Notes: a model not told the origin generated them from the letters alone. A DNA stretch of 64,000 bases from Plantibacter sp. PA-3-X8 (GCF_003856975.1 NZ_CP033107.1:1-64000), one strand, 5' to 3'. Shown: positions 53,582-62,567, counted from the stretch's first letter. Made by a program: numbers and translations.

Positions 53582-54430
53582 TCAGCGCCAGCTGTGCTTC
53601 GGGTCGTACCCGAGGACCTCGCGGGCGTGGTCGATCGAGAGCAGCGTCCCGTTGCCGGCGATGTCGCCGTTGACGGGCACGTCCGGGAAGACCTCCGCGA
53701 CGAGCTCGACGTTGTCGCGCGACATGACCGTGTCGGCCGCAGCGATGATGAACCGGTCGAACCCGGTGGCCTGGTGCTCGAGCGCGAGCCGCACGGCCTG
53801 CGCGCCGTCACGGCCGTCGATGTAGCCCCAGAGGTTCCACTTGCGGAGGGTGGCGTCGGCGTCGAACGACGGGAACGCCGCGTAGTCGGCCTCGTCCATC
53901 ACGTTGGAGAAGCGGAGGGCGATGATCTTGAGCTCGGGGTGCCACCGCGTGAGTTCGATCGCCAGCTGTTCCTCGAGGTGCTTCGAGAGCGAGTACGTCG
54001 ACTCGGGTCGGGCGGCGTAGGCCTCGTCGACGGGGATGTAGGGCGGCGGGGTGTCGAACGGCAGCCCGAGGACGGTCTCGCTCGACGCCGTGACGATGTT
54101 CGTGATGCCGGCCTTGATGGCGGCGTTGAACACGTTGTAGGTGCTGAGGATGTTGTTCTGGAAGGTCGCGGTGTTCGTCGAGAGCCCCGGCGCGGGGATG
54201 GCGCTCAGGTGGACGACCGCGTCGAACCCGTCGGGCGCCTGCTCGTCGACACCGGTGAGGGCGTCGAACACCTGGCCAGCGTCACGCAGGTCGATGCGGA
54301 CGAAACCGTCACCGCGCTCTCCCGCCTGGTCGAGGTTGATCACCAGGTGACCGTGCTCCCGAAGATGGCCGACCACTGTTCGCCCGAGCTTGCCCGAGCC
54401 TCCCGTCACTGCGATTCTCATGACGCCCAT
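53582..54430 (-). CDS. NAD-dependent epimerase/dehydratase (extended SDR)
   Basis: A 282-residue extended short-chain dehydrogenase with NAD site TGGSGKLG, the Ser in TASSETVLG and the Tyr-x3-Lys pair YSLSK. Acts on a nucleotide sugar, uronate or related substrate; uronate-dehydrogenase-like proteins look similar (VHLSAIPAPG and FNAAIKAGI), which would fit the semialdehyde dehydrogenase at the start of the window, but that is inference. ATG 54421 (MRIAVTGG) is as likely as 54430. Monocistronic, convergent with the MarR gene. Confidence 0.85.
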   Translation of the reverse strand: MGVMRIAVTGGSGKLGRTVVGHLREHGHLVINLDQAGERGDGFVRIDLRDAGQVFDALTGVDEQAPDGFDAVVHLSAIPAPGLSTNTATFQNNILSTYNVFNAAIKAGITNIVTASSETVLGLPFDTPPPYIPVDEAYAARPESTYSLSKHLEEQLAIELTRWHPELKIIALRFSNVMDEADYAAFPSFDADATLRKWNLWGYIDGRDGAQAVRLALEHQATGFDRFIIAAADTVMSRDNVELVAEVFPDVPVNGDIAGNGTLLSIDHAREVLGYDPKHSWR

Positions 54431-54530
54431 CCTGGTCCATCAACCCGCGATCGCGTGGACGATTGACAACTCCCCCAGGATCGGGCGACCGAAGCGGAAT
54501 GGTCGACCGCCGGGTCGCGTTGGACGAGAC

Positions 54531-54791
54531 GTGAAGCTCACCCTGTACACCTCCGCGTTCTGCGCTCCCTGCATGCAGGCTCGCGCCGTCCTGGCCGAGG
54601 TCCCGGCGCTCGTGGCCGGTGCCGTCGTCGAGGAGCGCGACGTCGCCTTCCGTTCGGCGGAGGCCGAGGCGGACGGCATCCGCTCCACCCCGACCGTCAT
54701 CATCACGGCCGACGACGGCACCGAGGTGTTCCGTGCGACGGGCGCACCGACGCTCAACCAGGTGCTGGTCGCGGCGGCGAAGGCGCTGTAG
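54531..54791 (+). CDS. Small thioredoxin/glutaredoxin-like protein
   Basis: An 86-residue thioredoxin fold with active site CAPC (LYTSAFCAPCMQAR) at residues 9-12 and the cis-proline in RSTPTVII. It is cytoplasmic and probably a disulfide reductant of the glutaredoxin-size class. GTG 54531 follows a weak GGACGAG site. It stands alone, divergent from the epimerase gene and followed by the repeat at 54800. Redox partner not evident. Confidence 0.82.
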   Translation: MKLTLYTSAFCAPCMQARAVLAEVPALVAGAVVEERDVAFRSAEAEADGIRSTPTVIITADDGTEVFRATGAPTLNQVLVAAAKAL

Positions 54792-54799
54792 CCGGCGAC

Positions 54800-54891
54800 C
54801 GCCCTTCGACAAGCTCAGGGACCGAAGAGGCAGCTCAGGGACCGGAGAAGCAGCTCAGGGACCGGAGAAGCAGTTCAGGGTCCGGGGCTAC
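54800..54891. repeat. Tandem array of the CTCAGGGACCGG repeat, 20-bp period
   Basis: CGCCCTTCGACAAGCTCAGG is followed by four 20-bp units beginning AGCTCAGGGACCG at about 54812, 54832, 54852 and 54872, the last diverged. The last unit reaches the stop codon of the convergent isomerase gene. Confidence 0.9.
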
Positions 54892-55922
54892 TGGGTGCTG
54901 AACGCCGCGTCGAAGGACTGCTCGGGCAGCTTCCAGAGCAGGTTCCGGATGTATCCGACGGCCTCCTCGGCTCCGTGCAGGCGGTCCATGCCGGCGTCCT
55001 CCCACTCGATCGAGATCGGCCCGGCGTAGCCGATGCTCGAGAGGGCACGGAAGGCGTCCTCCCACGGCACGTCGCCGTGACCGGTCGACACGAAGTCCCA
55101 GCCGCGTCGCGGGTCGCCCCAGGGCAGGTGCGAGCCGACGATGCCGGCGTGACCGGTCGCCGGCCGGATCCGGGTGTCCTTGCAGTCGACGTGGTAGATC
55201 CGGTTCGCGAACTCGACGATGAACCCCACCGGGTCGACGCCCTGCCACATCATGTGCGACGGATCCCAGTTGAAACCGAACGCCGGGCGGTGGTCGATCG
55301 CCTCGAGGGTCCGGACACTCGTCCAGTAGTCGTAGGCGATCTCGGACGGGTGCACCTCGTGGGCGAAGCGGACACCTTCGGCGTCGAAGACGTCGAGGAT
55401 CGGGTTCCAGCGGGTGGCGAAGTCCTCGTAGCCAGCGTCGATGACGGAGGCCGGCACCGGCGGGAACATCGCGGAGTACTGCCAGATCTTCGACCCCGTG
55501 AAACCGACGACCGTGTCGACGCCGAGCTTGCGCGCGACCCGTGCGGACCGCTTCATGTCCTCGGCCGCCCGCTGGCGCACCCCCTCCGCGTCGCCGTCGC
55601 CCCAGGTGTAGTCGCGCACGATCGCCTGGTGGCGGAAGTCGATCGGGTCGTCGCACACGGCCTGGCCGGTGAGGTGGTTCGAGATCGCGAAGACCTCGAG
55701 GCCGTGCCGGTCGAGGATGTCGAGGCGGGACTGCAGGTAGGCGTCGTCCTCATCCGCGCGCTTCAGGTCGAGGTGGTCGCCCGAGGCCGCGATCTCGAGG
55801 CCGTCGTAGCCCCAGGAGGCGGCGAGGCGGGCGACCTCTTCGAAGGGGAGATCCGCCCACTGTCCGGTGAACAGGGTCACCGGGAGGCGGCTGGCGTACT
55901 GCTTGTCGGTGGTGTCGGTCAT
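54888..55922 (-). CDS. Sugar phosphate isomerase/epimerase family protein
   Basis: A 344-residue xylose-isomerase-like TIM barrel. Metal ligands appear in RFAHEVHPSEIAYD (Glu), FGFNWDPSHMMWQG (Asp-x-x-His), HVDCKDTRI and ISIEWEDAG (Glu). It starts in an ATGA overlap with the upstream Gfo/Idh/MocA gene and is last of the four-gene leftward operon. Enzymes of this type combined with MocA dehydrogenases handle 3-keto-sugars, inositols or C-glycosides in actinobacteria; which applies here is not decidable. Confidence 0.88.
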   Translation of the reverse strand: MTDTTDKQYASRLPVTLFTGQWADLPFEEVARLAASWGYDGLEIAASGDHLDLKRADEDDAYLQSRLDILDRHGLEVFAISNHLTGQAVCDDPIDFRHQAIVRDYTWGDGDAEGVRQRAAEDMKRSARVARKLGVDTVVGFTGSKIWQYSAMFPPVPASVIDAGYEDFATRWNPILDVFDAEGVRFAHEVHPSEIAYDYWTSVRTLEAIDHRPAFGFNWDPSHMMWQGVDPVGFIVEFANRIYHVDCKDTRIRPATGHAGIVGSHLPWGDPRRGWDFVSTGHGDVPWEDAFRALSSIGYAGPISIEWEDAGMDRLHGAEEAVGYIRNLLWKLPEQSFDAAFSTQ

Positions 55923-57037
55923 GCGGTGATCCTCTGCTCGTCGTCGGTGGAGGTGGCGATCGCTTCCCAGCGGCCGGTTTCGGCCGCGTCGAGGACGGCC
56001 TCGGTGATGCGCGCGGTGCGGAGTCCGTCGGCGAAGACGGGCAAGCCGTCCGGCGACTGCCCGGCCATCGCCGCGTAGCTGTCGGCCACGAACGCGTTGA
56101 AGGCGTCCTGGTAGCCCATCGGGTGCCCCGAGGGGACGATGGACAGGCGTGCGGCGTCCGGGTGCAGCTGGTCGGCGTCGCGAGGCAATACCTGCGTCCC
56201 CGACCGGCGTCCGAGCCACAGCGTCTCCGGCGCTTCCTGATCGAAGCCGATGCTGAGCTCCGTCCCGGCGACCTCGAGGTGCAGGCGGTTCTTCCGACCG
56301 GGCGCGACCTGCGAGACGAGCAGCGTGCCGATGGCGCCGCCCTCGAGCCGGATCACGACCGCGGCCGCGTCCTCGGTCGTGACCTCCGGAGTGTTCGCGC
56401 GCTCGGCGAAGAAGGTGCGGACCGTCGAACTGAGCTCCGTGATGCGCGCGCCGGTGATGAACTCGAGGAGGTCGACGAGGTGCGAACCGATGTCGGCGAA
56501 GGCGCGCGAGCGGCCACCGGCCGCCGAGTCGACCCGCCAGTTGTCGTCGGCCTGCGCGAGCAACCAGTCCTGGAGGTAGGACCCGCTGATGGTGAGCAGG
56601 GTCCCGAGGTCACCGGCGGCGACACGCGCCCGGGCCTCCCGGACGAGCGGGTGGAAGCGGTACACGAACGGCACCGTGCCGACGACACCGGCCTCGGCCG
56701 CGGCGGCGACGAGACGCTCGGCGGTCGCGGCGTCGGTCGCGAGGGGTTTCTCACAGACGACGTGCTTGCCCGCCGCGATGGCCGCGAGTGCCTGCTCGGC
56801 GTGGAGCGCGTTCGGCGTGCAGACGTGTACCACGTCGACCGAGGGGTCGGCCAGCAGCTCGTCGAGCGAGCCGTATCCACGCTCGAACCCGAGGCTCGCG
56901 GCGACCTCCCGCGAGCGTTCGGGTGTCGAGGCGACGACACCGACCAGCCGGGCACCCGCAGCGCGGGCCGCCCGGCTGTGGACGGTGGCCATGAAGCCAC
57001 CGCCCACCACCGCGATACCGGGACCGGCCACGGTCAT
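55919..57037 (-). CDS. Gfo/Idh/MocA family sugar dehydrogenase
   Basis: A 372-residue dehydrogenase with Rossmann motif AVVGGGFMATVHSRAARAAG, CEKPLA (Lys-Pro) and a C-terminal domain with FADIGSHLVDLLEF, where the conserved Asp and His sit. ATG 57037 was chosen because it overlaps the upstream gene stop (ATGA). It overlaps its downstream isomerase the same way. It differs strongly from the next dehydrogenase in the operon, so two distinct oxidation or reduction steps are likely. Confidence 0.9.
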   Translation of the reverse strand: MTVAGPGIAVVGGGFMATVHSRAARAAGARLVGVVASTPERSREVAASLGFERGYGSLDELLADPSVDVVHVCTPNALHAEQALAAIAAGKHVVCEKPLATDAATAERLVAAAAEAGVVGTVPFVYRFHPLVREARARVAAGDLGTLLTISGSYLQDWLLAQADDNWRVDSAAGGRSRAFADIGSHLVDLLEFITGARITELSSTVRTFFAERANTPEVTTEDAAAVVIRLEGGAIGTLLVSQVAPGRKNRLHLEVAGTELSIGFDQEAPETLWLGRRSGTQVLPRDADQLHPDAARLSIVPSGHPMGYQDAFNAFVADSYAAMAGQSPDGLPVFADGLRTARITEAVLDAAETGRWEAIATSTDDEQRITA

Positions 57038-58143
57038 GCTCCGAAGGTGCCGTCCGCCGGGGTCCACGACTCCGGCAGTGCGGGAGCGAGCTCCACGGTG
57101 CTGACGACGTCCACCGAGGTACGGCTCAGGCCCGACTCGGCCGTCGAGACCATGACGTCGAGCACGTGGTAGGCGAGCTCACCGGAGGCGCGCTCGGGAC
57201 GACCGGCGCGGATCGCCTGGGCGAGCTCGACCACCCCGGTTCCGCGACCCTGCGTCGGACCGGTCGACGGGATCGACTCGGGCTCCTCGCCACCGCCGTA
57301 GACGAGCAGGTCGCCCTCGAAGGTGTTCGGGTCGGGGACGACGAGCGTGCCGGTCGAGCCGGCGACCTCGAACTGCGTGCGGCCGAGCTTGGAGTCGAAG
57401 CTGAAGACGCTCTGCGCGAGCTGGCCGCTCTCGAACTCGAAGAGGGCGCTCACGTGCGTCGGCACCGTCACATCGAACGACTGACCGGCGCGCGGGCCGG
57501 ATCCGATCGTCCGCTGCGGGAAGGCCTGCGAAGCCAGCGCGGTGACACGGGCGATCGGACCGAACAGCTGCACGAGCGCCGTGATGTAGTACGGGCCGAT
57601 GTCGAAGAGCGGACCGGCGCCGTCCTGGAACAGGAAGTCGGGGTTCGGGTGCCACGACTCCGGGCCGGGGCTCTGCATGAGGGTCAGCGCGGTGAGGGGC
57701 TGGCCGATGCCACCGGCCTCGACGAGCCGGCGGGCGGACTGGATGCCGGCGCCGAGGAAGGTGTCCGGAGCCGTGGCGACGCGGAGCCCCTTCTCCGTCG
57801 CGGCGGCCAGCAGGGCCTGCCCGCTCTCACGGTCGAGCGCGAAGGGCTTCTCGCTCCACACGTGCTTGCCGGCGTCGAGGATCTGCATGGCGACCTCGAC
57901 GTGGACCTTCGGGATCGTCAGGTTGACGACGATCTCGATCTCGGGGTCGGCCAGGAGTTCGGCGACCGAGCCGTGGCCGGGCACCCCGTACTTCTCGGCC
58001 TGCGTCTTCGCCCGCTCGAGGTCGAGGTCCGCGACGAACCGGACGTCGAGGTCGGGGAAGGTGACCATATTGCTGAGGTACTGGTCGCTGATGACGCCGG
58101 CGCCGATGAGGCCGACACCGACCGTTCCGGTGCTGTTGCTCAT
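57034..58143 (-). CDS. Gfo/Idh/MocA family sugar dehydrogenase
   Basis: A 369-residue dehydrogenase: Rossmann GLIGAGVISDQYLSNM, SEKPFALD, and the substrate-side segment LFDIGPYYITALVQLFGP. ATG 58143 overlaps the stop of the isomerase gene upstream and its own stop overlaps the next dehydrogenase, so all four genes form one coupled unit. QSPGPESWHPNPDFLFQDGAGP after the Rossmann domain is typical of the subgroup acting on glycosides or aldose sugars. Substrate unknown. Confidence 0.9.
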   Translation of the reverse strand: MSNSTGTVGVGLIGAGVISDQYLSNMVTFPDLDVRFVADLDLERAKTQAEKYGVPGHGSVAELLADPEIEIVVNLTIPKVHVEVAMQILDAGKHVWSEKPFALDRESGQALLAAATEKGLRVATAPDTFLGAGIQSARRLVEAGGIGQPLTALTLMQSPGPESWHPNPDFLFQDGAGPLFDIGPYYITALVQLFGPIARVTALASQAFPQRTIGSGPRAGQSFDVTVPTHVSALFEFESGQLAQSVFSFDSKLGRTQFEVAGSTGTLVVPDPNTFEGDLLVYGGGEEPESIPSTGPTQGRGTGVVELAQAIRAGRPERASGELAYHVLDVMVSTAESGLSRTSVDVVSTVELAPALPESWTPADGTFGA

Positions 58144-58886
58144 GCCTGGACTCCGTTCGTGGTGAGGTACGTGAAGCTCTGCTCGAGCCCCTGGAAGATG
58201 TCGCCGTCGAACGCGTCGAACTCGACGACGCGGAGGGCCTGCGGTGCCGCGGCGAGGATGTCGAGCACCGGGACGACCCCGGCGCCCGCGGGCAGCTGCT
58301 TCAGCGTGTCGCGCGAGGCGTCGCCGTCCTTGACGTGGATGAAGCGCACACGATCGCCGATCGCACCGAGGACGTCGACCGCGCGGCGTCCGCCGACCTC
58401 GACCCAGTAGGTGTCGACCTCGAACACGACGGCCGGGTCGGTGAGTGCGGCGAGGTGCTCGAGCGGGCTGGTGCCCGCGACGTCGCCCTCGAGCTCCCAC
58501 CAGTGGTTGTGGTAGCCCACCTGGACTCCGTGACCGGCGGCGACCGCTGCCGCGGCGTTCAGCTCGTCGGCGATCGAAGCGACCGTCTCCGCCGTGGCGA
58601 AGCGCTCTTCGGCGATGGCTGGGTCGATGAGGACCTGCACGCCCTGCTCCGCCGCCGCGCCGAAGGCCGCCGACAGGTCGATGTCGTCGGCGATGACCTT
58701 GCCGTGCGCGCTCGGGGTGGCGAGGCCGGCATCGTGGATGTCCTGCAGACTGACGCCGGGACCGAAGCCGAACGGCTCGGCCTGGCGGAAACCGATCTCG
58801 GTCAGGCGCTGCAGCGCTGCGGCACGATCCGCGGTGAGCGGCTCCCGTACCGAGTAGAGCTGGACAGAGAGTTGGGAAGTCGACAC
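58140..58886 (-). CDS. Sugar phosphate isomerase/epimerase family protein
   Basis: A 248-residue compact TIM barrel and first gene of the four-gene operon. VQVGYHNHWWELEG (His and Glu), VVFEVDTYWVEVGG (Asp) and RFIHVKDGD (His-x-Lys-Asp) match the hydroxypyruvate-isomerase/xylose-isomerase-like family with its metal site. GTG 58886 has GAGGAG (58891-58896) 4 bases upstream, preferred over the earlier TTG. A promoter with TTGACC, 17 bp, TAGCCT carries the motif shared with the ROK gene promoter. Confidence 0.87.
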   Translation of the reverse strand: MSTSQLSVQLYSVREPLTADRAAALQRLTEIGFRQAEPFGFGPGVSLQDIHDAGLATPSAHGKVIADDIDLSAAFGAAAEQGVQVLIDPAIAEERFATAETVASIADELNAAAAVAAGHGVQVGYHNHWWELEGDVAGTSPLEHLAALTDPAVVFEVDTYWVEVGGRRAVDVLGAIGDRVRFIHVKDGDASRDTLKQLPAGAGVVPVLDILAAAPQALRVVEFDAFDGDIFQGLEQSFTYLTTNGVQA

Positions 58887-58939
58887 GATGCTCCTCAATG
58901 ATGATGGTGTCAGGCAGCCGCTGCTGCGAGATCCAGGCT

Positions 58940-58970
58940 AACCACACTTCTGTCGGTGGTCAAACAAAAG
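58940..58970 (-). promoter_or_regulatory. Promoter of the isomerase-dehydrogenase operon with ROK-type motif
   Basis: On the minus strand TTGACC, 17 bp, TAGCCT form the promoter, and CGACAGAAGT (complement of 58946-58955) lies in the spacer. The same 10 bases occur at 59712-59721 in front of the ROK regulator gene. Confidence 0.65.
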
Positions 58971-59040
58971 TCTCCCACCGGTCGCCGCTCCCCCGGCGAC
59001 GAATACCGCAGGAGTCGGAAGCGTGGGGGACAATGGAGAG

Positions 59041-59703
59041 GTGAACTCAGCTCTGCTCTCCCGGATCGTCGCTGACTCCAGCGACCGCATCTCGTGGTTG
59101 CGGGCTCGTTCGCGCGGGATCACCGCGACCGACGTCGCCACCCTCTCGACCCCGGCCTCGATCCAGCGGGCGGCCGACGCGAAGCTCGGCGGGACGGGCT
59201 TCTCCGGCAACGCCTTCACCGACCACGGTCGCGCCCGCGAGCCGGAGATCGCCCGGTGGGTCGCCGCGACACACGGGATCAACCCCTCGTCGGCGCTCTT
59301 CCGGGCCGAGGTCGAACATCGCCACCTCGCCACCCCCGACGGCATCGCCGTGACCGAGCGCGGGGCCGTCGTGCTCGCGGAGATCAAGACCACGACGAAG
59401 TCCTGGCGCTCGATCCCCCGCAACTACCTGCGTCAGGTGTGGTGGCAGCAGTACGTGATCGGCGCGGAGCGGACGCTCGTCGTCTGGGAGGAGCATAAGG
59501 ACTTCGTCCCCATCGACGACGAACCGCTCTGTCGATGGGTCGAGCGGGATGACGTCGAGATCGCGAAGCTTGTGGGCCTTGCGAACGCACTCATCGACGA
59601 GCTGTACCACCGCACCAATCCAGCCGCCCGGCGCCCGGTCCTCCCGGAGCCTGCGCCCGTCACTCGGCAGCTCCGGGAACCACTGCTGAGCGCCGACTTC
59701 TGA
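59041..59703 (+). CDS. YqaJ-family (lambda-exonuclease-like) nuclease
   Basis: A 220-residue protein of the YqaJ viral recombinase family. GITATDVATL near residue 25 and the PD-(D/E)XK core LATPDGIAVTERGAVVLAEIKTTTKSW (Asp, then Glu-x-Lys) are intact, and WWQQYVIGAERTLVVWEEH completes the fold. Phage homologues digest DNA ends for annealing. Here there is no partner annealing protein or other phage gene, so it is probably a domesticated or stand-alone form common in actinobacteria. GTG 59041 was chosen; an in-frame GTG at 59023 is possible. Confidence 0.8.
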   Translation: MNSALLSRIVADSSDRISWLRARSRGITATDVATLSTPASIQRAADAKLGGTGFSGNAFTDHGRAREPEIARWVAATHGINPSSALFRAEVEHRHLATPDGIAVTERGAVVLAEIKTTTKSWRSIPRNYLRQVWWQQYVIGAERTLVVWEEHKDFVPIDDEPLCRWVERDDVEIAKLVGLANALIDELYHRTNPAARRPVLPEPAPVTRQLREPLLSADF

Positions 59704-59711
59704 CGACAAGT

Positions 59712-59721
59712 CGACAGAAGT
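59712..59721. promoter_or_regulatory. Shared motif CGACAGAAGT upstream of the ROK gene
   Basis: This 10-mer repeats, in inverted orientation, the spacer motif of the divergent operon promoter at 58946-58955. It lies 24 bases before the ROK start and is a candidate autoregulatory site. Confidence 0.55.
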
Positions 59722-59745
59722 CGGCCGAGGTGGTTGACTGTCGCC

Positions 59746-60972
59746 ATGACCGAGCCGCTACGCCCCTCCCCCGGAGCACCGGGCGCCGGCGACCTCTTCC
59801 AACTCTTCCGCGGCGGTGAGGCACGCACGAAGTCGGAGTTGTGCGCCCTGACCGGCCTGGCCCGCTCCACCGTCTCCCTCCGGATCGACGCCCTCGTGGC
59901 CGCAGACCTGCTCCGTCCCGCTGGAGAGGCAGCCTCCTCGGGTGGTCGCCCGCCCGCACGGATCGCATTCAACCCGCTCGCGCGCGTCGTCGTCGCCGTC
60001 GACCTGGGGGCGACGCACGGGACGGTGGCCGTCACCGACCTGGCCGGCGCGATCCTCGCGACGAGCCGCGCGGAGCTGCAGATCGCCGCAGGACCCGAGC
60101 CCGTCCTCGACTGGGTGGTCGAAGCGGCGTCGGCCCTGCTGGCCGCTCCGCACACCTGGGCCACACCCCAGCCGGTCGCGCCCCCGGTCATCGGGATCGG
60201 GATCGGGCTTCCGGGGCCGGTCGAGCACTCGACCGGACGGCCGACGAACCCGCCGATCATGCCGGGCTGGGACCGTTTCGACGTCCCCGCCTACATCCGT
60301 CGGACCATCGACGTCCCGGTCCTCGTCGACAACGACGTCAACGTCCTCGCGCTCGGCGAGCACGCGATCTCCTGGCCGGACACCGACGACCTCGTCTACG
60401 TGAAGGTGTCCACGGGTATCGGTGCCGGCATCATCGCGGGTGGCGAGCTGCAGCGCGGGGCACTCGGTGCGGCCGGCGACATCGGGCACGTCCAGGTCCC
60501 CGTCGGCCGAGACTCCCCGCGCGCTGCGGACGACGAGCGCGACCTCGAGGCCATCGCGAGCGGGCCGGCGATCGCGACCGAGCTCCGCGCCCGCGGGATC
60601 GACGCCGTCAGCAGTCGCGACGTCGCAGCACTCATCCGCGCGGGCGACCGTACGGCCATCGAGACCACGCGGCAGGCCGGCCGGGAGATCGGTGAGGTGC
60701 TCAGTGTCGTGGTGAACCTCCTGAACCCCTCGGTGATCGTGCTCGGTGGGACGATGACCCGGGCGGGTGAACATCTCCTCACCGGTGTCCGCGAGGTGGT
60801 GTACCGCCGGTCGATGCCGCTCGCCACCGGACACCTCGGCATCGTCACCTCGACGGCCGGCGAGGAGGCCGGGGTGTTGGGAGCGGCGATCATGGTGCTG
60901 CGCGACGCCCTGTCCGCACCGGCGATCGACGCGATGACTCAGCCCCGGGCGCTCGAGGCCGCGTCGACCTGA
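59746..60972 (+). CDS. ROK-family transcriptional regulator without zinc-site cysteines
   Basis: A 408-residue ROK protein with an N-terminal winged helix (GGEARTKSELCALTGLARSTVSLRIDALVAADLL, residues 23-57) and a sugar-kinase-like body: VVAVDLGATHGTVAVTDL (phosphate 1), VLVDNDVNVLALGEH and VKVSTGIGAGIIAGG. The usual zinc motif after GHV (CxCGxxGCxE) is absent: the stretch reads GRDSPRAADDERDLEAIASG. It probably represses the isomerase-dehydrogenase operon, with which it shares a promoter motif, in response to a sugar. The YqaJ gene intervenes between them. Confidence 0.88.
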   Translation: MTEPLRPSPGAPGAGDLFQLFRGGEARTKSELCALTGLARSTVSLRIDALVAADLLRPAGEAASSGGRPPARIAFNPLARVVVAVDLGATHGTVAVTDLAGAILATSRAELQIAAGPEPVLDWVVEAASALLAAPHTWATPQPVAPPVIGIGIGLPGPVEHSTGRPTNPPIMPGWDRFDVPAYIRRTIDVPVLVDNDVNVLALGEHAISWPDTDDLVYVKVSTGIGAGIIAGGELQRGALGAAGDIGHVQVPVGRDSPRAADDERDLEAIASGPAIATELRARGIDAVSSRDVAALIRAGDRTAIETTRQAGREIGEVLSVVVNLLNPSVIVLGGTMTRAGEHLLTGVREVVYRRSMPLATGHLGIVTSTAGEEAGVLGAAIMVLRDALSAPAIDAMTQPRALEAAST

Positions 60973-61712
60973 CGCGCGTCCTCCAGTGCGGAACCAGGGC
61001 GTCCGACGTCGTCCGCCTTCCCGACGGCGAGGACTTCCGCCAGGCCGTACCCGACGAGCCAGAACAGGGCGATGGTCATCGCCGCGAACTCCAGCCAACT
61101 GCCGACCTGCTGCCCGACCTCCGCGAGTGAGAGCAGGCCACCGAGCCCCGCGACCACCGCGACGGCGGATCCGGCGAACCAGGACAGCCGCCGGACGGCG
61201 CGCAGCCGCGACCCGAGGGCCGACCCGATCATCGCCAGGCAGGCGAGGGCGAAGCCCAGCACGGCGAAGGAGATGTGCACCGCGTCCTGGAGCGTGAACA
61301 GCGGATTCGACGGGATCGGGCACTCGTAGGTGCAGGTCACCCGGGACGCCACGAGGAAGCACAGGCTCGACAGTCCCACGAGCAGCCAGGGGATGAGCAG
61401 CAGTCCAACCCTCGTGCGGCGATGACCGGGCTCGCGGGACGGGACCACTCGCTGCAGCGCCACGGCGATGCTGAGACCACCGACCGCGACCATGAGCAGT
61501 GCCGCGTTGAAGACCGGCGCCGTCACCTCGCCGGTGGCACCGAGGCCGCTCACGTAGCTGTTCTTGCCGAGGCTGAGTCGTGCGGCCCAGATCATGATCG
61601 TGGCGACCACGACGAGCACGCCACCGATGATCGCGAACCCGAGGGCGACGGATCGGCGCCGACGGACGGCCGACGGGCGAGAGACCCGCTGGTCTGAGGT
61701 GCCCCCCGTCAT
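60939..61712 (-). CDS. DUF998-family membrane protein
   Basis: A 257-residue protein with about seven helices. The extracytoplasmic loop with CTYECPIPSNPLF holds a cysteine pair, and QDAVHISFAVLGFALACLAMI follows, as in DUF998 proteins. Function unknown. ATG 61712 overlaps the stop of the next gene upstream (ATGA), so it forms an operon with the Pr6Pr-type gene. Its last 34 bases overlap the end of the convergent ROK gene, an unusual but plausible tail-to-tail overlap. Confidence 0.8.
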   Translation of the reverse strand: MTGGTSDQRVSRPSAVRRRRSVALGFAIIGGVLVVVATIMIWAARLSLGKNSYVSGLGATGEVTAPVFNAALLMVAVGGLSIAVALQRVVPSREPGHRRTRVGLLLIPWLLVGLSSLCFLVASRVTCTYECPIPSNPLFTLQDAVHISFAVLGFALACLAMIGSALGSRLRAVRRLSWFAGSAVAVVAGLGGLLSLAEVGQQVGSWLEFAAMTIALFWLVGYGLAEVLAVGKADDVGRPGSALEDARQVDAASSARG

Positions 61713-62338
61713 CCGCGGATGAGCCTCGTCCGGCTCAACGCGACGACGGCGCAGCCCATCAGGCCGATGAACCCGGCGATGGCGATCATGTACACGACGA
61801 CGGCTCCCCAGCCGCCTGGCTGGGCCGGGTTGAGGAACGGGTACGGGTACCAGCCGACGATCGATCCGCGGATCATCGTGTAGACGGTCCAGACGAGCGG
61901 GAACGCGATGATCGCCCACACCTGACGCCATTCCAGGCGGGACTTGCCGGGCGTCACGATCCAGACGAGCACCAGATAGATCGGTGCGATGAGGTGCAAC
62001 ACCTCGTTCGACCAGCCGAGAGTGTGCCCCTGGTCGAGGGCGATGCCGCGGAGCAGCAGGTTGTAGACGACGCCCGTGGTCGCCATGTAGGTCACGACGC
62101 AGCCGAGGACCAGGTTGTACCAGGCCGGATCGCGTCGCAGGCGGAAGCAGAACCCGGCGCCGACCAACAGGACGATCGCACTCAGCGCGTTCGACAGGAT
62201 CGTGAAGTAGCTGAAGAAGTTGACGAAGAAGTCGTCGGGCGCATCACCGAAGGACAGGGTGTAGACGAACTGGCCGACGATGGCGGCGATGATCACCCCA
62301 CCCGCGATGATCCTGATGACTCCGAACAGTGCGCGCAT
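61709..62338 (-). CDS. Pr6Pr-family membrane protein
   Basis: A 209-residue, six-helix protein. NFFSYFTILSNALSAIVLLVG and GWSNEVLHLIAPIYLVLVWIV with RGSIVGWYPYPFLNP place it in the Pr6Pr (FAR-17a/AIG1-like) group; the conserved Asn and His resemble the putative catalytic pair of the eukaryotic hydrolase relatives, but no activity is known for bacterial ones. ATG 62338. First gene of a two-gene unit with the DUF998 gene. Confidence 0.82.
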   Translation of the reverse strand: MRALFGVIRIIAGGVIIAAIVGQFVYTLSFGDAPDDFFVNFFSYFTILSNALSAIVLLVGAGFCFRLRRDPAWYNLVLGCVVTYMATTGVVYNLLLRGIALDQGHTLGWSNEVLHLIAPIYLVLVWIVTPGKSRLEWRQVWAIIAFPLVWTVYTMIRGSIVGWYPYPFLNPAQPGGWGAVVVYMIAIAGFIGLMGCAVVALSRTRLIRG

Positions 62339-62567
62339 TGCGCCACTGTATCGGAAGCACGCGCCCGAGGATCGGGCGACAGTCGGGCCGCCGTGTCCCC
62401 CGAAGAGAGGGAATCGTTTCCAGCCAATTGACACCCCCGTAACAGCGCCGACTCATTCGACGGCTTTGATGAGAACAGAGCCGGACCACGCACCGGAGCG
62501 AGACTCGTCGCCGAGCCGACCTCCGCCGGGTGGAGCTTTCGGGGGATGAACGACGAAGGAGTACTCG

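Noticed and set aside
59041..59703. Prophage remnant around the YqaJ gene
   Set aside because: Neighbouring genes are ordinary metabolic and regulatory genes; there is no integrase, attachment repeat or structural gene.
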